DNA of 64,000 bases from Microbacterium terregens. GTDB taxonomy: Bacteria; Actinomycetota; Actinomycetes; Actinomycetales; Microbacteriaceae. Within the stretch, counting starts at the first letter, position 1. The number at the start of each line of letters is the position of its first letter. The translations under genes were made by a program, and so were the position numbers. This document shows positions 24,701 to 32,935 of this stretch, piece by piece. A model generated the notes under the pieces. That model was given only the letters and a program-made list of their open reading frames with translations. It was not told the DNA's origin and ran no database searches. Location of the stretch: NCBI RefSeq assembly GCF_039534975.1, contig NZ_BAAAWH010000001.1, forward strand, positions 3,224,001 through 3,288,000, in the 5' to 3' direction.

Positions 24701-25268
24701 AGACCGGAAGGAGCTCGTCGGCCAGGTGCACACTGGTGGTGCCGTCACCGAGGAGCAGCTCCACACGGTCGGAACGAGGAACACCGAGCCGGTCGAGCTG
24801 GTCGACGTATGCCGACAGCTGCATGAGCGCGGTGACACGCGCGCGGCGGGCGAGCTTGCTGTCCTGGACGACCCACCGGCCCACCTCGTCGCGTACCAGG
24901 AAGTCGGCGAACCCGACGAACTCGTCGGTCGCGAACGCGGCCTGATAGATGACGTCGGCGTCGGAGGCGAGGGCCGCCTCCGTCAGGGCGACGGCCTGTT
25001 CCAGGCCCGCGCTGTTCGACGAGAAGGTATCGGGGATCTCCATCACGCCCACCCCGAACCGCGCCCGGTACGCGGCCAGCACGCGCTGCTCGTGCTCGCC
25101 GCCGAGGCGGCCGGCTCGCTCCAGCGTGGCGTCCTCGGGCTCCTCCACCGCGGCGATCCGCCCGATCCGAGAATCGATCCCTCGCAGCCACGCGAACTCG
25201 CACTCGGCGGCCGCCTTGAGGTCGCTCGCACTCCAGATCACGCGCGCCTCTGCCGGGATATATCGCAA
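21753..25268 (-). CDS. TM0106-family RecB-like nuclease fused to a superfamily 1 helicase
   Basis: An 1171-residue protein. The N-terminal 520 residues form a RecB-like/RNase H-like putative nuclease region of the TM0106 type. They include four cysteines in VVACGRCATCDSEV-like arrangement near residue 230 (possible Zn or Fe-S site), DLFFDFEGDPLYTEG near 345 and YNRYDCVSTRRLRDWL near 520. Residues about 760-1150 are a UPF1/DNA2-like helicase with Walker A GPPGTGKT (Lys794), Walker B LLVIDEAGQ, and later motifs TVDRFQGQEA and RNRLNVAVSRA. A TTG start with a good ribosome site (AAGGGGA) is used. Such proteins are presumed to act in DNA repair or defence, but no member of this type has a role I can state firmly. 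Confidence 0.88.
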   Translation of the reverse strand: MRYIPAEARVIWSASDLKAAAECEFAWLRGIDSRIGRIAAVEEPEDATLERAGRLGGEHEQRVLAAYRARFGVGVMEIPDTFSSNSAGLEQAVALTEAALASDADVIYQAAFATDEFVGFADFLVRDEVGRWVVQDSKLARRARVTALMQLSAYVDQLDRLGVPRSDRVELLLGDGTTSVHLADELLPVFALRRARLRALIADRRLDLGLEWPAIAWGDPRGELGVVACGRCATCDSEVVASRDLLLVAGMRPVQRDRLRTGGITTIDALVQATVAPSRMNPDTFAMLRTQARLQLTAPAGTGETASVNPDEAPAIPPYEVVAPKALGALPRPDAGDLFFDFEGDPLYTEGEATVWGIDYLFGWVDIREQYSALWAHSFDEERDALERFLDIVNLHRAQHPDMHIYHYAPYEPTHLLTMAARHGVREADVDRLLRDGVFVDLYPIVRRALRVGSRSYSIKKLEPLYMGDEVRTSDVQKGDDSIVKYVEARALLEDGAEMQAREILEDLADYNRYDCVSTRRLRDWLVDRARAAGLRPSPNPEPGENVYEPSPRALALADLAREHPEDSADAMALRLGAAGIDYYAREAKTFWATHFLRLREPVSLWEDTRDVVVLDSTRCRLVEDWHRPEGARTDRRVLELRGELAPGTRLSEGSNPFALYDLPAPFPFEPSPRWIHADHRVTVIEVLDDGAVVEENAVDGRTWSELPIALTPSPPPRALNQQVAIDAWADAVLSAAPHLPADPATDILRRVPPRTRSGALAASTGDDVDAIVRTLVDLDRSYLAVQGPPGTGKTYVGSHVIARLVRELGFKVGVVAQSHAVIENMLDRIVAAGVPSDLVAKAPKDPTATGLTFTPISKNGVAAFTAEHAGSGYVIGGTAWDFAHEGRIPRGSLDLLVIDEAGQFSLASTIAVSLAASRLLLLGDPQQLPQVSQGTHPEPVDTSALGWIIDGADVIPAEYGYFLARTWRMHPQVAAPVSRLSYSGELAAHPSTAMRELAGVQPGLIPVSVRHHGNATQSLEEAAVVVEIVRDLVGRAWTGILIGDAGETTLLEPRPLQESDIIVVTPYNAQQVAVEEALADAGFPSVPVGTVDRFQGQEAAVAIVSLAASSGRDAPRGLEFLLLRNRLNVAVSRAMHTAYLLSSPGLLDDLPYTPEGVVRLSGFARLIGEA

Positions 25269-25406
25269 TGGTTCCCCTTCGTCTCCCCGATCGTACGGGC
25301 GGCCGCGGACACCACACCGCCACGGGCGCTACCTGGCACCGCATCGACGACGTGCCTAGTGTGGTCGTCGGCCGAGTGATCCGTGCGGAGCAAGGTGAGG
25401 TTCGAA

Positions 25407-25864
25407 ATGGCCAGCAGCGAGAACGACCCGAGTCCCGCACCGCCATGGTTGCGGGATGCCATGACCGGCAGAGCAAGCCCTGCGAAGGCGGCTGTCGGCG
25501 ACAAACCGGTCTTCGCCTACATCGCCAGTCTTCCCCAGCCGCAGCGTGGCCTCGCCGAGGCCGTCGATGCACTGGCTGCCGCGACCCTGCCCAACCTCCA
25601 GCGAGCCGTGAAGTGGGGCATGGCGTACTACGGCGTCGGTGACGGATGGTGCTTCAGCTGCGGCGGTTCACCGCCGACGTCAAACTCATGTTCGTCAACG
25701 GAGCGACCCTGCTCGATCCGGTGCCTCCGGTGACTCCGGTGGGGATGGGCAAGACGACCCGAGGCGTGGAACTCAAGAGCATCGACGACCTCGACAGCGA
25801 CCAGGTCTCGGCATGGATGAGACAGATCACCTCCGTGCCCGGTATCGGCGGCAGGAGGCGTTAG
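25407..25864 (+). pseudogene. DUF1801 domain protein, frameshifted
   Basis: The first frame starts at ATG 25407 after a good ribosome site (AGGTGAGG) and encodes a DUF1801/YdhG-like N-terminus (KPVFAYIASLPQPQRGLAEAV, KWGMAYYGVGDGWCFSCGG). After SCGG, at about 25660, this frame turns into unrelated Ser/Pro-rich residues and stops at 25733. The expected continuation (FTADVKLMFVNGATLLDP, then GKTTRGVELKSIDDLD) is found immediately in another frame and runs to 25864. A single missing base in the GGCGG/TTC region would restore one protein of about 152 residues. It is either a recent pseudogene or a sequencing error; nothing suggests programmed frameshifting. Confidence 0.8.
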
Positions 25865-25877
25865 GCCTGCCGGTCGT

Positions 25878-26357
25878 TCACCCGGCGCGCCGATCGCCGC
25901 CGGGTTCGAAGGACGCCGCGAGAGCCTCGAGCGTGGCGGCGCGCTCCTTCTTCGCGATCCTGCGGAGTATCGGCGTTGCCAGCCGGTACATCCCGTAGGT
26001 GTGCACTTTGGCGTTGTGACGAACGAGCGTCGTGTGATCATCGCTCGCTTCGAGCCGGTAGGCGGGCCACCCTTCGACTCTGAGCCGGCCCGCCTTGGAC
26101 CTGATCCACCAGTGATACACGAGCGTGCGGGGCGGCTGGAACGCCGAGATCTCGCCGGGCGTCGGGCCGAAAGACGTCTCATCGAGGTACGTCGTCCCGA
26201 GGGCCGGTGCTCCCGGGGAGGTCAGCTGAGTGCGGCGGAGCATGCTTCCGTGATCCGGCATCCAGTCGTTGTACCCGCTGATGTCGGCCAGACGAGCGAA
26301 GACCTCTGGGATGCCGGCATGAACCGTGCGGGTCAGGTCGAACTCGATGACGCCCAT
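25878..26357 (-). CDS. SRPBCC-family (polyketide cyclase-like) protein
   Basis: A 159-residue protein with the START/Bet v1-like pattern: an opening beta strand EFDLTRTVHAGIPEVFARLADISGYNDWMP, a middle LGTTYLDETSFGP and RTLVYHWWIRSKAGRLRVEGW, and a C-terminal helix (ATPILRRIAKKERAATLEALAASFEPG). The fold gives a hydrophobic cavity for a lipid or polycyclic ligand. Ligand and role are unknown. The ATG follows TAATCT (26364-26369) by exactly six bases, so the transcript is likely leaderless. The gene converges on the broken DUF1801 gene. Confidence 0.85.
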   Translation of the reverse strand: MGVIEFDLTRTVHAGIPEVFARLADISGYNDWMPDHGSMLRRTQLTSPGAPALGTTYLDETSFGPTPGEISAFQPPRTLVYHWWIRSKAGRLRVEGWPAYRLEASDDHTTLVRHNAKVHTYGMYRLATPILRRIAKKERAATLEALAASFEPGGDRRAG

Positions 26358-26532
26358 GAGATCAGATTACGACTGACCGCCCGTCCGATCGGCCTCGCCG
26401 GCATCGATGCTCCGACGCCGACGCTGCGATTCACCCCCTCCGGCGACCCGGCTCCGTTCCTACCGAGCCGTCCGTGGGATGACCACGCGGTTGCGCTGCA
26501 CCGTACCGGCGACGTGCTGACAGACTGGGCGC

Positions 26533-28614
26533 ATGAGCCTTCCGTTCGAGAGCGCGTACCGACACGGATTCGCCCGTATCGCGGCCTGCACGATTCCCGT
26601 CTCGATCGCCGATCCCTCGGCGAATGCGGATGCCGTGCTCGCCGCCGCGCGCGAGTGCGACGCGGATGCGGTCGCCGTCGCGGTCTTCCCCGAGCTGTGC
26701 CTGACCGGCTATGCGATCGACGATCTCGTGATGCAGGATGCCGTGCTCGACGCGGTCGAGACGGCCATCGCACGGTTGGTGGAGGAGTCTGAGGAGCTGC
26801 TCCCGATGCTCGTGGTGGGTGCACCGCTGCGCCACCGCAACCGGTTGTACAACTGCGCCGTCGTCATCCACCGCGGTGAACTGCTGGGGGTGGTTCCGAA
26901 GTCGTACCTGCCCACGTATCGCGAGTTCTATGAGCGCCGCTGGTACGCCCCGGGTGACGACCAGGTCGGCCAGGACATCCGCGTCGGCGATCTGGAGGCC
27001 CCGTTCGGACCCGACCTGCTGTTCGAGGCGCTGGATGTGCCCGGCCTGGTCGTCCACGCAGAGGTGTGCGAAGACGTGTGGGTGCCGATTCCACCGTCAT
27101 CGTCGGCAGCGCTTGCGGGGGCGACCGTGCTGCTGAACCTTTCCGGCAGCCCGATCACGATCGCGCGGGCGGACGATCGCAAGATCCTGTGCCAGTCGCA
27201 GTCGCTGCGATGCCTGGCTGCCTACGCGTACGCGGCGGCCGGCGCCGGCGAGTCGACGAACGACCTCTCGTGGGACGGCCAGACCATGATCTACGAGGCC
27301 GGCGCACTGCTGACCGAGACCGAGCGGTTCCCGGACGGTCCGCGCAGCTCGATCGCCGACGTGGATCTCGACCGACTGCGTCAGGACCGCCTGCGTCAGG
27401 GCACGTTCGACGACAACCGCCGCGCGGAGCATGCCGATGCGATGTTCCGCACCGTGCATTTCCTCCTCGACCCTCCCGCCCGCGACGTCGGCTTGCGGCG
27501 CGCACTGGACCGGTTCCCGTTCGTTCCCGACGACCCGGCACGGCTCGCCCAGGACTGCTACGAGGCCTTCAACATCCAGGTATCGGGTCTCGTGCAGCGC
27601 ATGCAGGCGATCGGCGGACCGAAGCCGGTCCTGGGCGTCAGCGGCGGCCTGGACTCCACGCACGCCCTGCTCGTCATCGCCCGCGCGATGGACCGCATGG
27701 GCCGGCCGCGCAGCGACATCCTGACGTACACGATGCCGGGGTTCGCGACATCCGATCACACGAAGGCGAATGCGATCGCGCTGGCCGAATCGATCGGCGC
27801 ATCGATCGAGACCATCGACATCCGGCCGGCCGCGACGGAGATGTTCGAGAAGATCGGACACCCGTTCGCGGACGGTGAGCCGGTGCACGACATAACGTTC
27901 GAGAACGTTCAGGCCGGGCTGCGCACCGACTACCTGTTCCGGCTGGCCAACCAGAACGGTGGGATGGTCATCGGCACGTCGGACCTCTCCGAGCTCGCGC
28001 TCGGCTGGTCCACGTACGGCGTCGGCGATCAGATGAGCCACTACGCGGTCAATGCCGGCGTGCCCAAGACACTCATCCAGCACGTCATCCGGTGGGTGAT
28101 CGCCGATGATTCGACACCGCTGCACGCCGGGGCGACCGAGCTCAGCGCTCACGCGAAGGACGTGCTGCAGGCCGTGCTGGATACGGAGATCAGCCCCGAG
28201 CTGGTGCCGGTCGGGCAGGACGGCAAGATGCAGTCCACTCAGGACCGCATCGGGCCGTACGCGCTCCACGACTTCACGCTGTTCCACATCCTGCGCTTCG
28301 GCATGCGGCCCTCGAAGATCGCGTTCCTCGCCGAGCGCGCATGGGCCGACCCCGAACAGGGAGCCTGGCCGCCCGGATTCCCGCCCGAGGATCGTTTCGC
28401 CTACGACCTTCCGACCGTCACGAAGTGGCTGCGCGTCTTCTTGCAGCGATTCTTCGCGTTCGCGCAGTTCAAGCGCTCGGCCATCCCGAACGGGCCGAAG
28501 GTGTCATCCGCCGGCTCGCTGTCCCCCCGAGGGGACTGGCGTGCGCCATCGGACGGGAACGCCACCGCATGGCTCGCCGAATTGGATGCCGCGCTGCCCG
28601 AGACCGCGTCCTAG
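26533..28614 (+). CDS. nadE: Glutamine-dependent NAD+ synthetase
   Basis: A 693-residue two-domain enzyme making NAD from deamido-NAD, ATP and glutamine. The N-terminal nitrilase-type amidase has the triad: Glu54 in VFPELCLTGY, Lys near 124 in VVPKSYLPTYREFYE, and Cys near 178 in HAEVCEDVWVP. The C-terminal synthetase carries the ATP-PPi loop GVSGGLDSTHAL near residue 366 and GTSDLSELALGWSTYGVGD near 480. Length matches the actinobacterial type (M. tuberculosis NadE is of similar size). CAGACT precedes the ATG by six bases, a weaker version of the local leaderless pattern. Confidence 0.96.
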   Translation: MSLPFESAYRHGFARIAACTIPVSIADPSANADAVLAAARECDADAVAVAVFPELCLTGYAIDDLVMQDAVLDAVETAIARLVEESEELLPMLVVGAPLRHRNRLYNCAVVIHRGELLGVVPKSYLPTYREFYERRWYAPGDDQVGQDIRVGDLEAPFGPDLLFEALDVPGLVVHAEVCEDVWVPIPPSSSAALAGATVLLNLSGSPITIARADDRKILCQSQSLRCLAAYAYAAAGAGESTNDLSWDGQTMIYEAGALLTETERFPDGPRSSIADVDLDRLRQDRLRQGTFDDNRRAEHADAMFRTVHFLLDPPARDVGLRRALDRFPFVPDDPARLAQDCYEAFNIQVSGLVQRMQAIGGPKPVLGVSGGLDSTHALLVIARAMDRMGRPRSDILTYTMPGFATSDHTKANAIALAESIGASIETIDIRPAATEMFEKIGHPFADGEPVHDITFENVQAGLRTDYLFRLANQNGGMVIGTSDLSELALGWSTYGVGDQMSHYAVNAGVPKTLIQHVIRWVIADDSTPLHAGATELSAHAKDVLQAVLDTEISPELVPVGQDGKMQSTQDRIGPYALHDFTLFHILRFGMRPSKIAFLAERAWADPEQGAWPPGFPPEDRFAYDLPTVTKWLRVFLQRFFAFAQFKRSAIPNGPKVSSAGSLSPRGDWRAPSDGNATAWLAELDAALPETAS

Positions 28615-28686
28615 GACCTCCGGCGGGCGGGACCTCCATCGGGTCACGTCCTGCGCGGTCGCTCCCCGCGATGGGAGGATGACGGC

Positions 28687-30150
28687 ATGGCCAGGCGCGC
28701 GACCATCGTCGGCAGCGGGCCCAACGGGCTCGCCGCGGCCGTCACCCTTGCCCGCGTCGGCTACCAGGTGCACGTGCTCGAGGCGTCGGCCACGGCAGGT
28801 GGCGGCGTTCGCACCGCAGAGCTGACGTTGCCCGGCTTTCACCACGACATCGGCTCGGCGGTGCACCCCGCGGCACTGACATCGCCGTTCTTCCGGGCCT
28901 TCGGCCTGCGCGACAAGCTCACCTGGATCTCTCCCGAGATCTCGTACGCGCACCCCCTCGAGGGCGGACGCGCTGCGATCGCGTGGCGCGACATCGCACG
29001 GACCGCACGCGATCTGGGCCGCGACGAGAAGCGGTGGCTCGCGCTTCTGCGCCCGCTCAGCGCGCACCTGGACGACGTCGTGGACTTCACCGGTTCACAG
29101 CTGCTGCGGATGCCGCGGCATCCGCTCGCGGCGGTGCGCTACGGGCTTCGCGTGCTGCAGTCGGGCTCGCCGTTCGGGCGATGGGCCTTCGCTGCTCCGG
29201 AGGCGCGGGCCCTGCTGTCCGGGGTGCTGGCACACGCGAACACCCGCCTGCCCTCCGTAGGGTCGGCGGCATCCGGTCTTCTCCTGGCCGCGCACGCGCA
29301 CGCCGGCGACGGCTGGGCATATCCCCGCGGCGGTGCGCAGCAGATCGCCGACGCGCTGATCGCGGATCTGCGCGCGCACGGCGGCGAGGTCAGCACCGGG
29401 GTGCTCGTGACCTCCCTCGCCGACCTCGACTGGGGAGATCCCGCGGCCGGCGATCTGCTGCTGCTGGACACATCCCCGCGATTGATGCTCACACACCCCG
29501 ACGTGCCGGCCGGATACGCGCGCGCGGTGGCGCGCTATCGGTACGGTCCGGGAGCGGCCAAGGTCGACTTCGCCCTCGACGGACCCGTGCCATGGCTGCA
29601 TCCGGATGTCGCGCGCTCCCCCACCGTGCACCTGGGCGGCACCGCGGCGCAGGTCGCGGCGAGCGAGAACGCCGTTGCGCGCGGATCCGTCAGCGAGCAC
29701 CCGTATGTCCTCGTGGTGCAGCCTTCGGTGCTCGATCCGACCCGGGCGCCGCCGGGCAAGCAGGTGCTCTGGGCGTACATCCATGTCCCGGCCGGCTCGG
29801 TGCTGGACCCGACCGAGTCGGTCATCCGGCAGCTGGAGAGGTTCGCGCCGGGCGTGCGTGACAGCATCCTGGCCTCGGCGGCGATGACCGCCGCCGAGCG
29901 CGTGTCGTTCAATCCCTCGGACGTCGGCGGCGACATCCTGGGCGGCGCCTTCACGCTCGCGCAGGCGATTCGTCGGCCGGTCCTCTCGCCGACGCCATGG
30001 CGGACACCGCTGCGGGGCGTGTATCTGGCATCGGCGGCGACCCCGCCCGGGCCGGGTGTGAACGGCATGCCGGGCTGGTACGCCGCCCGTCAGGCGCTGC
30101 GTGACACGCTCGGCCTGCGACTGCAACCTTCGGACCTCCTCAGGACATGA
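28687..30150 (+). CDS. FAD-dependent oxidoreductase, phytoene-desaturase-like
   Basis: A 487-residue flavoprotein of the CrtI/NAD(P)-binding Rossmann type. The N-terminal dinucleotide motif is ATIVGSGPNGLAAAVTLARVGYQVHVLEAS followed by GGGVRTAELTLPGF. The middle has YPRGGAQQIADALI, the second FAD contact. The C-terminus ends in the CrtI-like PGPGVNGMPGWYAARQAL. Carotenoid genes are not nearby, and many such proteins act on other substrates, so a desaturase activity is not assured. It precedes the lipase maturation factor gene by five bases, implying one transcript. Confidence 0.85.
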   Translation: MARRATIVGSGPNGLAAAVTLARVGYQVHVLEASATAGGGVRTAELTLPGFHHDIGSAVHPAALTSPFFRAFGLRDKLTWISPEISYAHPLEGGRAAIAWRDIARTARDLGRDEKRWLALLRPLSAHLDDVVDFTGSQLLRMPRHPLAAVRYGLRVLQSGSPFGRWAFAAPEARALLSGVLAHANTRLPSVGSAASGLLLAAHAHAGDGWAYPRGGAQQIADALIADLRAHGGEVSTGVLVTSLADLDWGDPAAGDLLLLDTSPRLMLTHPDVPAGYARAVARYRYGPGAAKVDFALDGPVPWLHPDVARSPTVHLGGTAAQVAASENAVARGSVSEHPYVLVVQPSVLDPTRAPPGKQVLWAYIHVPAGSVLDPTESVIRQLERFAPGVRDSILASAAMTAAERVSFNPSDVGGDILGGAFTLAQAIRRPVLSPTPWRTPLRGVYLASAATPPGPGVNGMPGWYAARQALRDTLGLRLQPSDLLRT

Positions 30151-30154
30151 CGCG

Positions 30155-31639
30155 ATGGACGGGTTCGCGGCGGTCGACTTCGAGTTCGCTCGGCAGGTGC
30201 TGCAGCGCGGGATCGCCGCGCTCTACCTGATCGCCTTCGTCTCGACGCTGAACCAGTTCCGGCCGCTTCTCGGCGAGCACGGGCTCCTGCCGGCGACAGA
30301 CCTGCTGCAGTGGGCGGCTTCGTCCCCGCGGGCTCGCCGGCTCCACGGTCCCACCGTGTTCCGGTGGGGGCGTTACACGGATCGACGCCTGGTCGCGCTG
30401 TGCACGGGCGGCATCGTGCTCTCCGCGACGCTGGTCTGCGGCATCCCCCAACTCGCCCCGCCTTGGGTGCCGATGCTGGTCTTTCTCGTGCTGTGGTTCG
30501 GGTACATGTCGATCACGAGCATCGGCCAGACGTTCTACTCCTTCGGCTGGGAGATGCTGCTTCTGGAGGCGGGATTTCTCGCGGCGTTCCTCGGGTCGGA
30601 CGCGCAGCCGCCGTCGACCGTCGTGATCGTGCTGTTCTGGTGGCTTCTGTTCCGGCTCGAGTTCGGGGCCGGCCTGATCAAGATCAGGGGCGGGCGCGAG
30701 TGGCGCGATCTGACCGCACTCACCTACCACCACGAGACCCAGCCGATGCCGGGACCCCTCAGCCGGCAAGCGCACCTGCTGCCCCGCTGGTTCCACAAGG
30801 GCGAGGTACTCGGCAACCACTTCGCCCAACTCGTCGTGCCGTGGTTCCTGTTCGCGCCCGTCCTGGGGCTCTGGATTCCCGGTCCCGTCCCGGCTCTCGT
30901 CGGCGCGACCGCGGCCGGCGTGGTCCTGGCGACACAGCTGTGGCTCGTCGCGACGGGCAACTTCGCCTGGCTGAACTGGGCGACGATCGTGATCGCCTTC
31001 GCAGCGGTGGGCATCCCCGGAATCGGAGCGCCCTCGCAGCGGGCGCGCGATGAGCCGCCGTGGCTGATCGACGGCATCGCGCTCCCCTGGCTCGTCGCCA
31101 CGTCGCTGCTCGGCGTCGCGTACGTTCTGCTCAGCTGGCCGGCCCTGCGCAACCTGTTCGCGCACCGGCAGTTGATGAACGCGAGCTTCAACCGCTGGCA
31201 GCTGGCGAACGCGTACGGTGCGTTCGGCACGGTCACGAAAGTGCGCATCGAGATCGTGGTCGAGGGCACGAGGGATCACAACCCGGATGCCGCGACCTGG
31301 CACGAATACGCCTTCAAGGGCAAGCCGGGCGATCTCACCCGGATCCCCCGCCAGTTCGCTCCGTACCACCTCAGGCTCGACTGGCTGATGTGGTTCCTGC
31401 CCCTCGGGCGCTCGCTCGATGAGTGGTTCACCGCGTTCCTGGTCCGGCTGCTGGAGGCTGACCGGCCGACGCTGCGCCTGCTCGCCGCAGATCCGTTCGC
31501 CGGAGAGCAGCCGCGCTGGGTACGCGCCGTGTCGTACCGCTACCGCTTCACGACGCGCGCCGAATTCCGCGAGAGCCGTGCGCGGTGGCGGCGCGATCAG
31601 CGTCGCGTCGTCCTGGGTCCGGTGGGGCTCCACCGCTGA
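30155..31639 (+). CDS. Lipase maturation factor family membrane protein
   Basis: A 494-residue integral membrane protein. The N-terminus (YLIAFVSTLNQFRPLLGEHGLLPA) and the conserved FYSFGWEMLLLEAGFLAAFLG, FRLEFGAGLIKIRGG.EWRDLTALTYHHETQPMP and the C-terminal region with the LPLGRSLDEWF-like end belong to the LMF1/LMF2 family (DUF1222). In animals such proteins fold lipases in the ER; bacterial members are uncharacterised. I count eight or more hydrophobic segments. A ribosome site (AGGA) lies nine bases before the ATG. It is probably co-transcribed with the FAD oxidoreductase, with no known link. Confidence 0.87.
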   Translation: MDGFAAVDFEFARQVLQRGIAALYLIAFVSTLNQFRPLLGEHGLLPATDLLQWAASSPRARRLHGPTVFRWGRYTDRRLVALCTGGIVLSATLVCGIPQLAPPWVPMLVFLVLWFGYMSITSIGQTFYSFGWEMLLLEAGFLAAFLGSDAQPPSTVVIVLFWWLLFRLEFGAGLIKIRGGREWRDLTALTYHHETQPMPGPLSRQAHLLPRWFHKGEVLGNHFAQLVVPWFLFAPVLGLWIPGPVPALVGATAAGVVLATQLWLVATGNFAWLNWATIVIAFAAVGIPGIGAPSQRARDEPPWLIDGIALPWLVATSLLGVAYVLLSWPALRNLFAHRQLMNASFNRWQLANAYGAFGTVTKVRIEIVVEGTRDHNPDAATWHEYAFKGKPGDLTRIPRQFAPYHLRLDWLMWFLPLGRSLDEWFTAFLVRLLEADRPTLRLLAADPFAGEQPRWVRAVSYRYRFTTRAEFRESRARWRRDQRRVVLGPVGLHR

Positions 31640-31728
31640 CCCCGCGGCCGCGCGGTCGCTGTGCCCGCGTCCGCCCCACCCCGCTCGCGGCCTCCGCACC
31701 CCGCTCGCCTGGCGCCCCACCCCGCTCG

Positions 31729-32007
31729 CCTGTCACAACACGCCGAGCGCGGCCGCAGATCGCGACAGCAGAACCACATGCCCGCAGGTCCCGCGCACTC
31801 CCCCGCCCGCGGAGCACTCCCCCGGCCCCTCGGAGCGCGGCGCCCCACCCCGCTCGCCTGTCACAACACGCCGAGCGCGGCCGCAGATCGCGACAGCAGA
31901 ACCCCATGCCCGCAGGTCCCGCGCACTCGCCCCCGCCCCTCGGAGCGCGGCGCCCCACCCCCCTCGCCTGTCACAACACGCCGAGCGCGGCCGCAGATCG
32001 CGACAGG
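31729..32007. repeat. Second intergenic array of three 41-bp inverted-repeat elements
   Basis: Occupies most of the 438-base gap after the lipase maturation factor gene; no gene is visible. Copies lie at 31729-31769, 31859-31899 and 31967-32007. Each has the left arm CCTGTCACAA, exactly 21 bases, then a right arm TCGCGACAGC or TCGCGACAGG. The spacer (cacgccgagcgcggccgc and three bases more) is identical in all three, and flanking sequence such as gcagaacc..catgcccgcaggtcc is also shared, so this array grew by local duplication. It is the same element as at 2.8 kb and 51.8 kb. Confidence 0.87.
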
Positions 32008-32077
32008 CGAACCCCAGCGCCGGCCCGCACACGACCCAGCGGCGCGAGGTGCCTCGGCGGCCTGGAAGGATAGACCG

Positions 32078-32677
32078 GTGAAACTTCTCGTCGCAGCGCT
32101 CGAATCCGAACTCGTCGCCTTCCCTCCCGTCCTCACCGGATTCGACCGTCTCGTCACCGGGCCCGGCAAGCTCCAGGCGACGTACGCGCTCACCCGCGCT
32201 CTGGACGCGGCGCGCTACGACGAGATCGTGGTCGTGGGGACCGCCGGCGCAATCGACGAACGACTGGACGGGACCGTCTACGAGATCGACGCCGCGATCC
32301 AGCACGACGTGACCGACATCGACGGGATCGTCGGCCAGCACGTCTCGCTGCCCATGCGGGTCGAACTCGGCGCGATCCCGACCGAGCCCGACCCGAGGCA
32401 GGAGAAGCTCGGCGGCGAGAGTGTCACCATCGCGACCGGCGACTCCTTCGTGGACGATTCCGATGCGGTGGCGGGGATTCGGCTGCTCGGCGCGGGGCTG
32501 GTCGATATGGAGACCTACGCCTACGCGTGGGTCGCCGAGCGGTTCGGCATCCCCATCCGGGTGCTCAAGGCCGTCTCCGACCGCGCCGAGGACGACGCGA
32601 TCACCGACTGGCGGACCACGGTCACCGCGTGCAGCGCACAGCTGCGCGAGCGCGTGCGCGCGGACTACGGCGTCTGA
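32078..32677 (+). CDS. Nucleosidase of the MTA/SAH nucleosidase type
   Basis: A 199-residue phosphorylase-superfamily protein starting at GTG 32078 after GAAGGA. Family signs are LVTGPGKLQATYALTRAL, the base-binding IATGDSFVDD near residue 118 and LVDMETYAYAWVAERF near residue 138, where Met and Glu contact the ribose. It is shorter than the 230-residue MTA/SAH nucleosidase because the usual N-terminal MEEE helix is reduced. It probably cleaves a purine nucleoside such as methylthioadenosine or S-adenosylhomocysteine (family knowledge); exact substrate uncertain. Confidence 0.83.
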   Translation: MKLLVAALESELVAFPPVLTGFDRLVTGPGKLQATYALTRALDAARYDEIVVVGTAGAIDERLDGTVYEIDAAIQHDVTDIDGIVGQHVSLPMRVELGAIPTEPDPRQEKLGGESVTIATGDSFVDDSDAVAGIRLLGAGLVDMETYAYAWVAERFGIPIRVLKAVSDRAEDDAITDWRTTVTACSAQLRERVRADYGV

Positions 32678-32693
32678 GGCCCGACCGGGGCGA

Positions 32694-32882
32694 TCAGGAC
32701 TCGGAGTCGTCGCTGCGGGCGAACACGGCCCGCAGGACGAGGAACACGATGACCGCGACGATGGCCACGACCAGAAGCTTGATGAAGAAGGCCACCACCG
32801 AGAAGAGCACGTTGACGAGGAACCACGCGATGACGATCGCCGCGATGACGCCGACGATGGTCCAGACTGTGCCCTTGTTCAC
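32694..32882 (-). CDS. Small single-pass or hairpin membrane protein
   Basis: A 62-residue protein that is mostly hydrophobic: VWTIVGVIAAIVIAWFLVNVLF followed by FFIKLLVVAIVAVIVFLVLRAVF, then a short acidic tail (ARSDDSES). Two adjacent membrane segments with a Val/Ile-rich composition suggest a helical hairpin. I do not recognise a family. The GTG start follows TAGGCT (32889-32894) by exactly six bases, which supports the gene as real and leaderless. It converges with the nucleosidase gene. Confidence 0.8.
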   Translation of the reverse strand: MNKGTVWTIVGVIAAIVIAWFLVNVLFSVVAFFIKLLVVAIVAVIVFLVLRAVFARSDDSES

Positions 32883-32935
32883 TCCCCCAGCCTAAGACCG
32901 GATGAGTCGGTGCGCCGCGCCGGGGCGACTCCCGT

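Noticed and set aside
25660..25733. Programmed frameshift in the DUF1801 gene
   Set aside because: No slippery heptamer, downstream hairpin or Shine-Dalgarno-like stimulator is present at the break; a simple one-base loss explains it.
28687..30126. Minus-strand long frame opposite the FAD oxidoreductase
   Set aside because: Shadow of a clearly recognisable gene; no independent signal.
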